Of a DNA stretch of 64,000 bases, positions 25,800-34,998 are shown one piece after another. A model generated the notes under the pieces. It was not told where the DNA came from. It ran no database searches and saw nothing but the letters and a program-made list of their open reading frames with translations. The first letter of the stretch is position 1. The number at the start of each line of letters is the position of its first letter. The position numbers and the translations under genes are program-made. This DNA is from Parvimonas sp015257355 (GTDB lineage Bacteria; Bacillota; Clostridia; Tissierellales; Peptoniphilaceae). The stretch lies in NCBI RefSeq assembly GCF_050262165.1, contig NZ_CP189844.1, one strand, 5' to 3'.

Positions 25800-26390
25800 T
25801 TAATGTCCTGTAGGTTTTGGTGCTTCACCTTTAGCCTGTGGAACATACACATTCTTATACCAATTAGCATAAGTATCTGCTGATGTAGTATCTCCAGTTC
25901 TTGATTTTACAAGACCGTCCTCTCTTGGATCTGCTGTAAGTGATAGTGTTTCTGTTCCAGGTTCAATCGTATCTTCTTTAGTTTCTGATTCAATAGATGG
26001 TCTTGATGCTGAGCAGTTATATAGAACGTGTCTAATTGCATTTATATCACCATCAAATTCGAATAACAGTGCAAACTTTTCTGTTTCAGATACATTTGCC
26101 TTTTCTACAAGTACACCATTTCTATCAAGTTCTTCTTTTAGAATTTCTGTTCTAAACCACTCTGGGATAAGTGCAATCTCTAAATCCCCGCTATATCCGT
26201 TATTAGCAGTCGATCTAAAATACACAATACCATCTGCATAAAAAGGGCTAGACTCCCCTTCAGCATCAAGACTGATACTGACAGCTCCAGGAATTGCCTT
26301 TGGATTTTCGTAAGTAAATGCACCACTTGTATCTTTTTTCAGCTTTGCAGCATGAACATTTTTAAGGTTATACTTTACCTTATTTCCCAT
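25800..26390 (-). CDS. Major tail protein (phi13/TP901-type)
   Basis: A protein of 196 residues, mostly beta, with the signature YNLKNVHAAKLKKD ... GAVSISLDAEGESSPFYADG. This matches the tube-subunit family that begins with a short helix and then 'G..s(i/l)sldaegd...fyAD'. GGAGGTAAAG precedes the ATG. It forms the tail tube around the tape-measure protein. It overlaps the tail completion gene by 11 bases. Confidence 0.9.
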   Translation of the reverse strand: MGNKVKYNLKNVHAAKLKKDTSGAFTYENPKAIPGAVSISLDAEGESSPFYADGIVYFRSTANNGYSGDLEIALIPEWFRTEILKEELDRNGVLVEKANVSETEKFALLFEFDGDINAIRHVLYNCSASRPSIESETKEDTIEPGTETLSLTADPREDGLVKSRTGDTTSADTYANWYKNVYVPQAKGEAPKPTGH

Positions 26391-26712
26391 TTGTCTTTAC
26401 CTCCATTTCAAAAATATATAGGACTTCATAGAGTTTTTCAGACTCTATAAAGACTTCTGATTTGTTATAAAAAATGTCGTACTCCTCTAGTACGACCTCT
26501 ACCTTCTTTTCTATATCTAGATTTTTGTAATCTGTATAAACTTCAATATGAACTTCATTTGCTTTAAAATACACCCTTCCATCCGCTGAAAAGTTATCGC
26601 TTACTGGCAAGATGTAAATAAGAAAAGGTGGATTAGGTGATTCACCTTCTGCAAAGTGGTGATAAGCACTCGGAAGTCCAATTTTCTTTATAATTTCTAG
26701 TAGCTTATCCAT
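26380..26712 (-). CDS. Tail completion / tail terminator protein
   Basis: A protein of 110 residues. PSAYHHFAEGESPNPPFLIY and VYTDYKNLDIEKKVE resemble minor capsid/tail terminator proteins that cap the tube end at the head. It sits between the HK97 gp10-like gene and the major tail protein, the canonical place, and overlaps the former by 8 bases. Confidence 0.8.
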   Translation of the reverse strand: MDKLLEIIKKIGLPSAYHHFAEGESPNPPFLIYILPVSDNFSADGRVYFKANEVHIEVYTDYKNLDIEKKVEVVLEEYDIFYNKSEVFIESEKLYEVLYIFEMEVKTNGK

Positions 26713-27085
26713 TTGAAATCGCCTCCATTATCTCTTCTTCAAATACCTTTATAGCTTTTTCCTCAGCGTTTGCAATGTGAGGCCTAGCGGATACCCTACC
26801 TCCACCACGCTTTGCATGACCAAACTCAAGAAGATGGGTAAGCTGATATCTATTTTTAGAATGAACGACAAGTTCCAGACTGCTTGATGTTTCTCTCACA
26901 GTTTTTACCGTCCAGCTTTTAGAATACTTACCTGTACCACTTGGAGCATTGCTACTTATTTCATCACGCACGGTCTTTCCTGCATTTTGAACTGCCTTTT
27001 TTACTTTTTCAGTTGTAACATCAGCATATTTTTCAAGTCCCTTCATCACTTCAGATGAGAGACTATCTATTTTTACATTACTCAT
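26705..27085 (-). CDS. HK97 gp10-like head-tail protein
   Basis: A protein of 126 residues. SNAPSGTGKYSKSWTVKT, followed later by a HLLEFGHAKRGGGRVSARPH segment, is the hallmark of the HK97 gp10 family ('P.gtG.l..S' then 'eYGh...g...pfl'). It helps join the tail to the head. It overlaps its neighbours by 4 and 8 bases, so translation is coupled. Confidence 0.9.
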   Translation of the reverse strand: MSNVKIDSLSSEVMKGLEKYADVTTEKVKKAVQNAGKTVRDEISSNAPSGTGKYSKSWTVKTVRETSSSLELVVHSKNRYQLTHLLEFGHAKRGGGRVSARPHIANAEEKAIKVFEEEIMEAISNG

Positions 27086-27414
27086 CTTTCCACTCTCCTA
27101 CAGTGCAGTTTCATACTTTTCTTCTTGTAATTCATATGGTCAATCCCCTTTATTTCATAAATAGAATTATGAAAGATTACTCTAAAACCTATTGATGAAA
27201 TATCAGCTACCTCTCTACTGTAGCGAATGGTAAAATCAATCTTGCTTTCATCCCATATAGCACCGCTACTTGTTTCCTCATGCGGGCTTTCACTGCTGAT
27301 AGTTGCATAGCAAGAATAGTATTTACTCCACACATTTTTATGGTTTCCTATTTTATCCACTTCAATTTTGCTTTTTTCTATAGTAATGCGTTCATTTAAT
27401 AGTGAAACTTTCAT
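27082..27414 (-). CDS. Head-tail adaptor (head closure) protein
   Basis: A protein of 110 residues. LLNERITIEKSKIEVDKIGN and KNVWSKYYSCYATISSES give the usual opening of the SPP1 gp16-like stopper family, and FRVIFHNSIYEIKGIDH supplies the closing strands. It seals the packaged head. It overlaps the genes on both sides by a few bases. Confidence 0.88.
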   Translation of the reverse strand: MKVSLLNERITIEKSKIEVDKIGNHKNVWSKYYSCYATISSESPHEETSSGAIWDESKIDFTIRYSREVADISSIGFRVIFHNSIYEIKGIDHMNYKKKSMKLHCRRVER

Positions 27415-27692
27415 TAAAATCCCGCCTTTCTTGCTCCAAATAGCATAGATCTAAGCGTAATTGTTAACTCATGGTGGTCTGCTTCTTCTCTATGTTCATA
27501 AAGATAGGCAGCCCCATATAGAACTGCTACCTTGTATTCTTCAAAGTTTTCTCTGATGATTTCTTCTTCATTTTTTCTTGCAATAGCAAGGCACATCTTC
27601 TCTGCAGACTGGATAAGGGTGCTAATAAGATTATCATCTTCACTGGTATCCACCCTAAGATAGTTTTTCATTTCTTCTAGACTTACAACCAT
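27414..27692 (-). CDS. Phage gp6-like head-tail connector
   Basis: A protein of about 92 residues from the ATG giving MVVSLEEMKNYLRVDTSEDD (AAAGGGGTG upstream). It is all-helical, with DDNLISTLIQSAEKMCLAIA as the typical second helix of the HK97 gp6/connector family. It forms the ring under the portal. It lies between the capsid and closure genes. Confidence 0.88.
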   Translation of the reverse strand: MVVSLEEMKNYLRVDTSEDDNLISTLIQSAEKMCLAIARKNEEEIIRENFEEYKVAVLYGAAYLYEHREEADHHELTITLRSMLFGARKAGF

Positions 27693-27714
27693 AACTAGCA
27701 CCCCTTTCCATGAA

Positions 27715-28890
27715 TTATGTTGTAGCCTTAATTGGAAGAATCTGAACAGCCTCTTTTAATACAAGCTTTCCATCGACTCTCTCCTTAGCCACAAAACCAA
27801 TCATTCCATTACCTGCGAATAGTTCAGTAAGTTCTTTGAAAGAACGAGCTCCTCTATCACCAATGTTGTAATAGCTAAAGTCGCCAAATGCGATGGCATT
27901 TTCTGGTGCAAAAGCTGAAGTCTTAACTGGATAACCAAGAATTCTATCAGGCTCACCATCCTGATAAGATGGCTGCCAAATATATGCACCATTGTTATCT
28001 TTAAGCTTTCTCACCTGTGCGATTGCCTTATCGTTCATGATAAATGTAGCATTCTTTCTATATGGACGTTTTAATGCATGGATAAGGTCAATCAAATCAT
28101 CAGATTTTACTGCTGTGACGTCCTTTAGATAAGTTCCTCCATTCGTTTTATTAAAAATACCAGTTGGTTTGCCAGTACCATCACCGTTTAGAAAAGCATC
28201 TTCCTCTGCGTTTGCCAGTGCTTTACCAAAAGCAGTCAAGATATGGTCTTCTAGTTTAAATGCATTATCGTATAATAGTTCTTCTGTTACTTTGATTGCG
28301 ACATGAAGTTTATGTGCATCAAGAAGCACCTGTGCAAACTTAGAATCGCCAAAGTTAAGTGCTCCACCTTCTTCAATCCAGGCTGCTGCAGGATCTGACA
28401 TAGCAATATTGATTTTATGCTGACCACTTGTTGTGATAGTTGTTCCAAGAGAGCGCATAATATTTTCTTCTTCAAGCGTCTCAATCAATCTGTCATCGTA
28501 CTCGTCCGGAACCAAATACCCACCATCTGCATCAACACCTTCTTGAAGAACATTTTCTACTCTCTTAAAGTTCGTACGCAGAGCATTTAACATCGCATTT
28601 TTATACTCATCTCTTGCTCTACCTTTCTTTTCTTGTCTTTCTTCAACCTTCATCGGTCTATTTACAATCGCATCAGACATAGGCTTGGATAGTTCTTTAT
28701 CTAGCTCTTCCATCTTCTGTAGACGCTCAATCTCTAGGCTGAAATTATGGACCTTCTTTTCCATTTCGTCATAGACCAAAGCATCTTCTTCAGAAATAAG
28801 GCCGTCCTTATCTCTCTTACTATCAAGGAATGCCTTAGCACCTTCCCAAGCTTTATTACGTTTTTCAATCATCTCTAAAATCTTACTCAT
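27715..28890 (-). CDS. Major capsid protein, HK97 fold
   Basis: A protein of 391 residues. The first 110 or so are a helical scaffold-like delta domain (MSKILEMIEKRNKAWEGAKA; VHNFSLEIERLQKMEELDKE). The shell domain then begins near GVDADGGYLVPDEYDDRLIE, the usual cleavage and start region, and includes AFLNGDGTGKPTGIFN and ERVDGKLVLKEAVQIL. It directly follows the ClpP-like protease, which would remove the N-terminal part. GGAGGTAGAAAA precedes the ATG. Confidence 0.95.
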   Translation of the reverse strand: MSKILEMIEKRNKAWEGAKAFLDSKRDKDGLISEEDALVYDEMEKKVHNFSLEIERLQKMEELDKELSKPMSDAIVNRPMKVEERQEKKGRARDEYKNAMLNALRTNFKRVENVLQEGVDADGGYLVPDEYDDRLIETLEEENIMRSLGTTITTSGQHKINIAMSDPAAAWIEEGGALNFGDSKFAQVLLDAHKLHVAIKVTEELLYDNAFKLEDHILTAFGKALANAEEDAFLNGDGTGKPTGIFNKTNGGTYLKDVTAVKSDDLIDLIHALKRPYRKNATFIMNDKAIAQVRKLKDNNGAYIWQPSYQDGEPDRILGYPVKTSAFAPENAIAFGDFSYYNIGDRGARSFKELTELFAGNGMIGFVAKERVDGKLVLKEAVQILPIKATT

Positions 28891-28894
28891 TTTT

Positions 28895-29635
28895 CTACCT
28901 CCAATTTTTCATTAAAAAAAGACGGTCCATTAATTCGTCCGCCTTAATTCCTATATTTGTTTCTTTATTTTCTATCTTGCATTTAGTAGCTAACTTATCC
29001 ATCAGTGAATTTACTACTTGTGCCTCCTGATACATCATAGAAACCTGTGGAATTTCCATGTCATTAACTTCACTTCTTTTTAAGATGTCATCTGCAAAAC
29101 CAAGCTCTACCGCTTTATTAGCATCCATCCATGTTTCTGAATCCATTAGATGAGATAGTTTTGCTCTGGACAGTCCGGTCTTAATTTCATAAGCATTGAT
29201 GATTGACTCTTTCACTTCATCTAGCATTGAGATTACTTTTTCCATCTCGCCCTTATTTCCAAAAGCAATAGTCATAGGATTGTGGATCATAAGCATGGAT
29301 ACAGGACTCATTAAAACCTTTGTTCCTGCCATTGCAATAACAGATGCAGCACTTGCTGCTATGCCATCAATCTTGACTGTGACATCACCCTTATAGTCGA
29401 TTAGCATATTGTAGATTTGAGCTGCTGCTACACAGTCGCCTCCTGGAGAGTTAATCCAAACAGTAATGTTTCCATTCCCTTTATTTAACTCATCTTTGAA
29501 AATCTGTGGTGTTACATCATCATCAAACCAAGATTCTTCAGCTATCGTTCCATTAAGGAATAGGATGCGTTCTATCACTTCCTCTTCGTTTTGGTTTTTC
29601 ATTACTTGATTCTTCCACTTCCAAAACTTTTTCAT
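28895..29635 (-). CDS. Head maturation protease, ClpP-like
   Basis: A protein of about 246 residues from the ATG giving MKKFWKWKNQ (AGGAGGAAG upstream); other in-frame starts exist, and all overlap the portal gene (by about 83 bases with this choice). ITVWINSPGGDCVAAAQIYN matches the ClpP fold. The catalytic Ser lies in GIAASAASVIAMAG, the His in LMIHNPM, and the acidic residue about 50 residues later. It cuts the delta domain off the capsid protein during maturation. Confidence 0.92.
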   Translation of the reverse strand: MKKFWKWKNQVMKNQNEEEVIERILFLNGTIAEESWFDDDVTPQIFKDELNKGNGNITVWINSPGGDCVAAAQIYNMLIDYKGDVTVKIDGIAASAASVIAMAGTKVLMSPVSMLMIHNPMTIAFGNKGEMEKVISMLDEVKESIINAYEIKTGLSRAKLSHLMDSETWMDANKAVELGFADDILKRSEVNDMEIPQVSMMYQEAQVVNSLMDKLATKCKIENKETNIGIKADELMDRLFLMKNWR

Positions 29636-30881
29636 TAGGTTCTTCCTCCTCTCCTTCATCACCTGCAAATGCTCCTGCACGATTTAGTGGGAGCATATTT
29701 CCATTTATGAGATACAAATCACCACCATCTTCACTTGGAATACGATCTAGGTTTTCTAATTCTCTAATATCATTGGCAGACATCCATCCGTTTTGTCTTC
29801 CGATAGCATAGCCATTCATTCTTGATTGGTAATCTCCACGAAGGAGTCCATCAACATTGAATTTGACATAGTACTTTTTCTTTTCCTCCTCAGTAAAAAG
29901 CCTTCGAACAATGGATTGCTCCCATCTTGCTACCCAAGGATCAAGAGTGTACTTCACAAACTCAAGTGACTGCTGCTCGATATTAGAAAAGCTAGACTTC
30001 TCAAGGTCACCTACCATATGAGGTGGTACTCTGAAAATCCTAGCTATCTCATTGATTTGAAATTTTCTTGTTTCTAAAAACTGTGCTTCATTTGGAGAAA
30101 TGGAAATCGGCGTGTACTTCATTCCTTCTTCCAAAATCGCTATCTTATGGCTGTTTCCTCCAGAAAAACCCTTAGACCAGCTTTCCCTCATAGCCTCAGG
30201 ATCTTTTACTGTTCCAGGATATTCTAAAATTCCACTTGGTGTTGCCCCATTAGCAAAAAACTTAGCTCCATATTCTTCTGTTGCAATTGCCATGCCTATA
30301 GCATTTTTAGCCATTGCAATAGGTGAATAGCCAACAAGCCCATCAAAACCAAGTCCAGGAATATGAAGAACATCTGACTCATTTAACTTAACAATCCCTT
30401 GTTTTTCCGTTCCTGCATCTGAATCACTTACAAAATATTCATAGCATATTTTGCCCTTATCATCTCTATCCACTTTCATCCTATCAGGCATAAGTGGATA
30501 AAGACCTAAAACCTCACCCTTACCATTTCTGATAATCTGGGCATAGGCATTACCCCAAAGGAGTAAATGTGTCATCATAGTTTCTCTAAAAACGAAACTT
30601 GTCATTTCAGGATTTGGTTCATCGTGCAGCACCTTATATAACGGGTGCTCGATTGCTTTTTCAGTTCCTGTGTCGGTCCTAAGGTACACATGAAGTGGCA
30701 AACTTGCAACTGCTTCAGATAAAATACGAACGCAACTATATACTGCAGTCATCTGCATAGCCGAGCGTTCATTAACTCTTCTACCAGATGAAGAACCGCC
30801 CATTAAAAAGCTATATGCACTTCCATTTGTTCTATTTATAGGCTTATCACGACTTTTAAATAGTCCACTTAATATTCCCAT
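29553..30881 (-). CDS. Portal protein, HK97 type
   Basis: A protein of 442 residues with AGGAGGAATTTG before the ATG. AVYSCVRILSEAVASLPLHV is the opening helix, LLLWGNAYAQIIRN the wing, and IARIFRVPPHMVGDLEKSSF followed by SNIEQQSLEFV the diagnostic clip/stem region. It forms the twelve-fold ring through which DNA enters. It normally follows TerL directly; here a AAA ATPase gene of about 1.3 kb, closed by a terminator, lies between. Confidence 0.95.
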   Translation of the reverse strand: MGILSGLFKSRDKPINRTNGSAYSFLMGGSSSGRRVNERSAMQMTAVYSCVRILSEAVASLPLHVYLRTDTGTEKAIEHPLYKVLHDEPNPEMTSFVFRETMMTHLLLWGNAYAQIIRNGKGEVLGLYPLMPDRMKVDRDDKGKICYEYFVSDSDAGTEKQGIVKLNESDVLHIPGLGFDGLVGYSPIAMAKNAIGMAIATEEYGAKFFANGATPSGILEYPGTVKDPEAMRESWSKGFSGGNSHKIAILEEGMKYTPISISPNEAQFLETRKFQINEIARIFRVPPHMVGDLEKSSFSNIEQQSLEFVKYTLDPWVARWEQSIVRRLFTEEEKKKYYVKFNVDGLLRGDYQSRMNGYAIGRQNGWMSANDIRELENLDRIPSEDGGDLYLINGNMLPLNRAGAFAGDEGEEEEPNEKVLEVEESSNEKPKRRGSDRTHPIP

Positions 30882-30907
30882 TCAAATTCCTCCTAATTTT
30901 CTATATC

Positions 30908-30938
30908 AAAAAAGCACCTACTGTAATTAGTAGATGCT
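30908..30938 (-). terminator. Terminator between moron ATPase and portal
   Basis: On the minus strand AGCATCTACT / AGTAGGTGCT form a 10-bp stem (one G-U pair, loop AATTAC) followed by six T. It lies 24 bases past the ATPase stop and 27 bases before the portal ATG, so it closes the ATPase transcript. Confidence 0.85.
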
Positions 30939-30961
30939 TATCGTTATGTTCTTTCATTATT

Positions 30962-32281
30962 TTATTTTAATAGCCATTCAATTACATCAATAGATTGAAT
31001 CCCATCATATTCATCGTCAAGTGCTTTATCTAAAGTAATAACCATTTTTTTATAATTATTATGGATTTTTTGTAACGATTTTAATTCTCTTTCTCTTACC
31101 AATTCATTTTTCATGCTTTCAGTTACTTGAATATACATTTTTTCATTTGCACTTGTAGCAATAAAATCTACCTCTAAATTATCAATTTTTCCAATTGCCA
31201 CATCAAACCCGCGTCTTAGCAATTCAAAGTAAACTATATTCTCTAAAGAATGTCCTCTGTCTCTATCTCTAAACCCAAGTAAATAATTTCTTAGTCCAAT
31301 ATCCACTATATAATACTTGCCAAGTGTTCTTAGATACTCTTTTCCCTTTATATCAAATCTCTTAACATCATAAAACATATATGATTCTTTTAATGCTCCT
31401 ACATATGATGCAATAGTTTGCGTTGCTGGTTTCCCTTGTCGTTCACGATTTTGGATCATGTTTTCAGATACAAGCGTATTGCTTACCGAATTAAGAGATG
31501 TATTATTTCCAATATTATCTGCTAAAAATAATATGATTTTCCTAAGTAATTCTGCATCAGTAATTTGTCTTAAGCCTCTTCTTTTTTCACGTTCAAGGAT
31601 ATCTCTAACAACTACAGTTGAATATACCCCATCGAGTAAAGTCATCGCTTTGTCTTGTTCAAGCCCAACATCTGCTATCCCAGGCATACCACCATATCGC
31701 ATATAGGCATCAAATAAGTCTCTGATTTCAACAATTTCATCATTCTCATTTACTGCTCTTTTTCTCTTTTCCCCAATTGGTGTTTTATATTCCTTTAATT
31801 TATATCCATGAAAATCTATAAATTCCTTAAATGATAATGGATACATTTTTATTTCTACATACCTACCAGATAAATATGTAGAGTATTCCGATGACAATAG
31901 ATATGAATTGGACCCAGTTATATATATGTCGCAGTCAAAATCAACTCGAAATGAATTTATAGCATCTTCCCATCTTTCTATCCTTTGAAGTTCATCAAAA
32001 AATAAATAAGCCCTTTTTGTAGTTGGAATTTTTTTCTTTACATATTCATATAATTCTTTGTAATTCATCTCTTGAAACTCAAGGGATTCAAAATTTATTG
32101 CAATAATCTGATCTTGTTTAACTCCAGAATTTAAAAGATATTCCTGCATTAGTTTTAATAAACTTGATTTTCCACATCTTCTAATTCCTGTTATAACCTT
32201 TACGGGTTCTTTGTCTTTAAATGCAATCAATTGATTCAGGTATATATTTCTAGTTTTTAGCTTTTTCTCATAGTGCAACAT
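30962..32281 (-). CDS. AAA ATPase with DUF4143 domain (moron)
   Basis: A protein of 439 residues. The N-terminal AAA_14 domain carries Walker A GIRRCGKSSLLK (about residues 36-47), Walker B AYLFFDELQ (about 92-100) and a sensor-like YITGSNSYLLSSEYST. The C-terminal DUF4143 part (about 260-430) ends in a nuclease-like segment (GHSLENIVYFELLRRGFDVA; DNLEVDFIA). This family is common and poorly understood in bacteria and archaea. It breaks the TerL-portal order and has its own TATAAT promoter and terminator, so it is expressed on its own, probably from the lysogen. A role in host benefit or exclusion is inferred only. Confidence 0.88.
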   Translation of the reverse strand: MLHYEKKLKTRNIYLNQLIAFKDKEPVKVITGIRRCGKSSLLKLMQEYLLNSGVKQDQIIAINFESLEFQEMNYKELYEYVKKKIPTTKRAYLFFDELQRIERWEDAINSFRVDFDCDIYITGSNSYLLSSEYSTYLSGRYVEIKMYPLSFKEFIDFHGYKLKEYKTPIGEKRKRAVNENDEIVEIRDLFDAYMRYGGMPGIADVGLEQDKAMTLLDGVYSTVVVRDILEREKRRGLRQITDAELLRKIILFLADNIGNNTSLNSVSNTLVSENMIQNRERQGKPATQTIASYVGALKESYMFYDVKRFDIKGKEYLRTLGKYYIVDIGLRNYLLGFRDRDRGHSLENIVYFELLRRGFDVAIGKIDNLEVDFIATSANEKMYIQVTESMKNELVRERELKSLQKIHNNYKKMVITLDKALDDEYDGIQSIDVIEWLLK

Positions 32282-32305
32282 ACCATATCCCTCCTTTTTG
32301 ATTAC

Positions 32306-32334
32306 ATTATACCCTAAACTTTTATTTTTATCAA
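32306..32334 (-). promoter_or_regulatory. Promoter of the moron ATPase
   Basis: On the minus strand TTGATA (32329-32334) and TATAAT (32306-32311) are 17 bases apart. AAAGGAGGG and the ATG follow within 30 bases. This is the cleanest housekeeping-type promoter inside the structural module. Confidence 0.85.
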
Positions 32335-32559
32335 GTTTGAGGTATCAATTCCCTAAACTTAATCTTATTTCAGAAAATCAAGTTCTTCTGAAATAAGGAT
32401 GACTCTTCCCTATCTATATTTCAAAAACAGATGCCTACATAAATACACTCCCTCTTTCTTTCGCCTAATTATAGTATGTTTTTAGGCGATTATTTATACT
32501 TGGCACTTTCTTCTGTGCGTTATAAAAGAAAAAACAACGCACAAAAGCAAGTCTTATCT
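32335..32559. other. Spacer with two hairpins between TerL and the moron
   Basis: A 12-bp perfect stem CTTATTTCAGAA / TTCTGAAATAAG (32364-32397) and an 8-bp stem TCGCCTAA / TTAGGCGA (32461-32489) lie in this 225-base gene-free stretch. A third stem (TGTGCGTT / AACGCACA, near 32513-32542) sits close to the TerL stop. None has a clear T-run. They may mark the insertion edge or protect the TerL message end. Confidence 0.55.
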
Positions 32560-34152
32560 TTAGACAAATAAAATACCTCTACTATCATAAACACTTTCTG
32601 TATTTTGATTCCCACACCTAATTGCCCTATCAAGTGCCATGATTGTCGCAATCGCACCATCAATTTTTTCTGTGGATTTTTCCTTATCTGCTTTGATGTT
32701 TCCTGCAGGGTCTGTCCTAATAAATATATTATCCATATTCCATCTAAGAACAGGATGCCCACCATGAGCAATTTTTTGTTCTAGTGTTAATTTCATAAGT
32801 TCTTTCGTTGGTGGGGACATATCCTTAAAGCCTTGTCCGAATGGAACAACAGTAAATCCCATATTTTCTAAGTTCTGCACCATCTGAACAGCACCCCACC
32901 TATCAAATGCAATTTCTCTAATGTTATATCTTTCTCCTAACTTCTCGATAAAGCTTTCTATATATCCATAGTGAACTACATTTCCTTCTGTTGTCTGAAT
33001 ATACCCTTGCCTTTCCCATATATCATATGGAACATGGTCTCGCTTAACCCTTAACTCCAGAGTTTCTTCCGGTAACCAAAAATATGGAAGTATCACAAAT
33101 TTATCTTCTTCATCTATCGGTGGAAAGACTAAAACAAAGGCTGTAATGTCTGTTGTAGAGGAAAGGTCTAAGCCTCCATAACATACTCTTCCTTCAAGTT
33201 CATCTTCATTAACTGCAAAGGAACATGAATCCCATTTTTCCATTGGCATCCACCTAATTGCTTGTTTTACCCACTGGTTAAGTCTTAACTGTCTAAAGGA
33301 ATTCTCCTCACCAGGATTTTGCTTTGCAGATTCACAGGCGGCCTTTACTTTATCAATTCCAACCGTCACCCCTAAAGATGGATTTGCTTTCTTCCAAACC
33401 TTAGGATCTGTCCAATCATCTTTTTCATCTGCTCCATAAATCACAGGATAAAAGGTAGGATCTATTTTCCTACCTTCTAAAATATCCTTAGCCTTTTGAT
33501 GCGTTTCATAGCAGATTGAATGCGTATCTGTTCCTGCTGTAGTGATTAAAAAGTATAAAGGCTGGGTTCTGGCATCTCCTGACCCCTTTGTCATGACATC
33601 AAAAAGTTTTCTATTTGGTTGTGTATGAAGTTCGTCAAATACTACCCCATGTATATTAAAACCATGCTTGGAGTAGGCTTCAGCTGATAGCACTTGATAA
33701 AAGCTATTTGTCGGCTGAAATACGATTCTTTTTTGCGAGGCTAGTATCTTCACTCTTTTATTTAAGGCTGGACACATCCTTACCATATCAGCGGCTACAT
33801 CAAATACAATTGTTGCCTGCTGTCTATCAGCAGCACATCCATAAACCTCTGCTCTTTCCTCATTATCCCCGCAACAAAGAAGGAGAGCTACTGCTGCAGC
33901 AAGTTCACTCTTTCCCATTTTCTTTGGAATTTCAATGTATGCAGTATTAAACTGCCTATAGCCATTTGGCTTAATCACACCAAATAAATCTCTTATAATC
34001 TGTTCTTGCCAAGGGAGTAATTTAAATGGCTTACCTGACCAGGTACCTTTTGTATGGGATAGACATTCGATAAAGTTTACCGCATAATCTGCATGTTCTT
34101 TATTATAAACGGAGTCCTTCTCTTTAAATTTAGTTGTCTTATACTTTGCCAA
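32560..34152 (-). CDS. Terminase large subunit
   Basis: A protein of 530 residues from a TTG with AAGGAGGGAT upstream. The ATPase domain has FNTAYIEIPKKMGKSELAAA (Walker A-like KKMGKS) and VVFDELHTQPN (Walker B). The nuclease domain starts at CYGGLDLSSTTDITAFVLVF, with the first catalytic Asp in GLDLS, and has DRWGAVQ later. It belongs to the Terminase_1/HK97-like family. It cuts the concatemer and drives DNA into the head. The small subunit is 5 kb upstream, separated by methylation genes, which is unusual. Confidence 0.94.
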   Translation of the reverse strand: MAKYKTTKFKEKDSVYNKEHADYAVNFIECLSHTKGTWSGKPFKLLPWQEQIIRDLFGVIKPNGYRQFNTAYIEIPKKMGKSELAAAVALLLCCGDNEERAEVYGCAADRQQATIVFDVAADMVRMCPALNKRVKILASQKRIVFQPTNSFYQVLSAEAYSKHGFNIHGVVFDELHTQPNRKLFDVMTKGSGDARTQPLYFLITTAGTDTHSICYETHQKAKDILEGRKIDPTFYPVIYGADEKDDWTDPKVWKKANPSLGVTVGIDKVKAACESAKQNPGEENSFRQLRLNQWVKQAIRWMPMEKWDSCSFAVNEDELEGRVCYGGLDLSSTTDITAFVLVFPPIDEEDKFVILPYFWLPEETLELRVKRDHVPYDIWERQGYIQTTEGNVVHYGYIESFIEKLGERYNIREIAFDRWGAVQMVQNLENMGFTVVPFGQGFKDMSPPTKELMKLTLEQKIAHGGHPVLRWNMDNIFIRTDPAGNIKADKEKSTEKIDGAIATIMALDRAIRCGNQNTESVYDSRGILFV

Positions 34153-34239
34153 TACTATCCCTCCTTCTAAGCATAAAAAATACAGCCCCTCGGCTGCTAC
34201 TACGAGAAACAGAGCCTAAGCTCTGAAACTCTCTTGTTT

Positions 34240-34519
34240 TTAGTTTTGATTCAATGCCCACTCTATGGCATGTCCATCATCTTCAAATCTTTTGTCACTG
34301 ACTTCCCTAAGTCCAATAAAACCTTCGCATGTATGGTCATCATCTAGGAATTCATAAACTGCTGCAAAATAGCAATTTCCATCTGGGTGATAATAGTGTC
34401 CTACAAGAATCACCCTATCTCCAAAGGTTATAACCTTACCCCCATCTAGTTTCTAAATCTTCTGGTGTTGCCTGCGTTGGTATTCTGTACTCTTTAGCTA
34501 GCTCTGTCATCTTGTTCAT
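34240..34519 (-). pseudogene. Small phage gene with a frameshift
   Basis: ATG at 34519 (good spacing to AGGAG) starts MNKMTELAKEYRIPTQATPE ... ETRWG and then hits TAA in TGGGGGTAAGG. The next frame continues without break as KVITFGDRVILVGHYYHPDG ... EWALNQN to the stop at 34240. One lost or gained G in the G-run explains both pieces. A programmed shift is possible but there is no clear slip motif. The product is a small acidic protein of unknown role next to TerL. Confidence 0.6.
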
Positions 34520-34604
34520 TTTCTTTATCTCCTTTGCTTTTGGTAGTACTATATATCACTCTAAAAGCACATAATAGCAAGTCAAATTTAGAGATAAATG
34601 TAGT

Positions 34605-34778
34605 TTATTTTCCATAAATAATGAAATCAACATAAGCCTTTCTATCGGTTTCAAGAAAATCTACAAGTTCATAAAAGTCCATTTCAAAGGCGATTCTTTG
34701 AACAGTTATTACATCAAACATATTTGTGATTCCTGTATTTCTGATTACAAGAATTTGTTCCTTTATTTTATCGTTCAT
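34605..34778 (-). CDS. DUF5049 family phage protein
   Basis: A protein of 57 residues starting MNDKIKEQILVIRNTGITNM, with the family pattern 'IR.TG..NMFDV..VQR.AF.M.F.EL'. AGGAGGATTTCAG precedes the ATG, and the start overlaps the DUF4314 end by 11 bases. These tiny proteins are typical of clostridial cos phages, between the methylation and terminase genes. Function unknown. Confidence 0.8.
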   Translation of the reverse strand: MNDKIKEQILVIRNTGITNMFDVITVQRIAFEMDFYELVDFLETDRKAYVDFIIYGK

Positions 34779-34998
34779 CTGAAATCCTCCTGCAGGAATC
34801 TTCACCATAAGCTACACTTAGGCTACTTCCGTTATCCCAATAAACCATAATGGAACCAATATCATCAACACCTCTTACCGTTCCTTTTGTACCTACTGGT
34901 GGTGCCTGAATATCATCCATAAAGACAAGTTCAACTCTACTTCCAATCGGATACCTTTTTCTGATGCTTTCAACTATCTCTCTACTTGGAAATCTCAT
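34768..34998 (-). CDS. DUF4314 family protein
   Basis: A protein of 76 residues starting MRFPSREIVESIRKRYPIGS. The sequence RVELVFMDDIQAPPVGTKGT and a WDNGSSLSVAYGEDSC segment match the DUF4314 SH3-like beta barrel. GGAGG lies upstream at good spacing. It overlaps genes on both sides. Common in phages and ICEs of Firmicutes; role unknown. Confidence 0.85.
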   Translation of the reverse strand: MRFPSREIVESIRKRYPIGSRVELVFMDDIQAPPVGTKGTVRGVDDIGSIMVYWDNGSSLSVAYGEDSCRRISDER

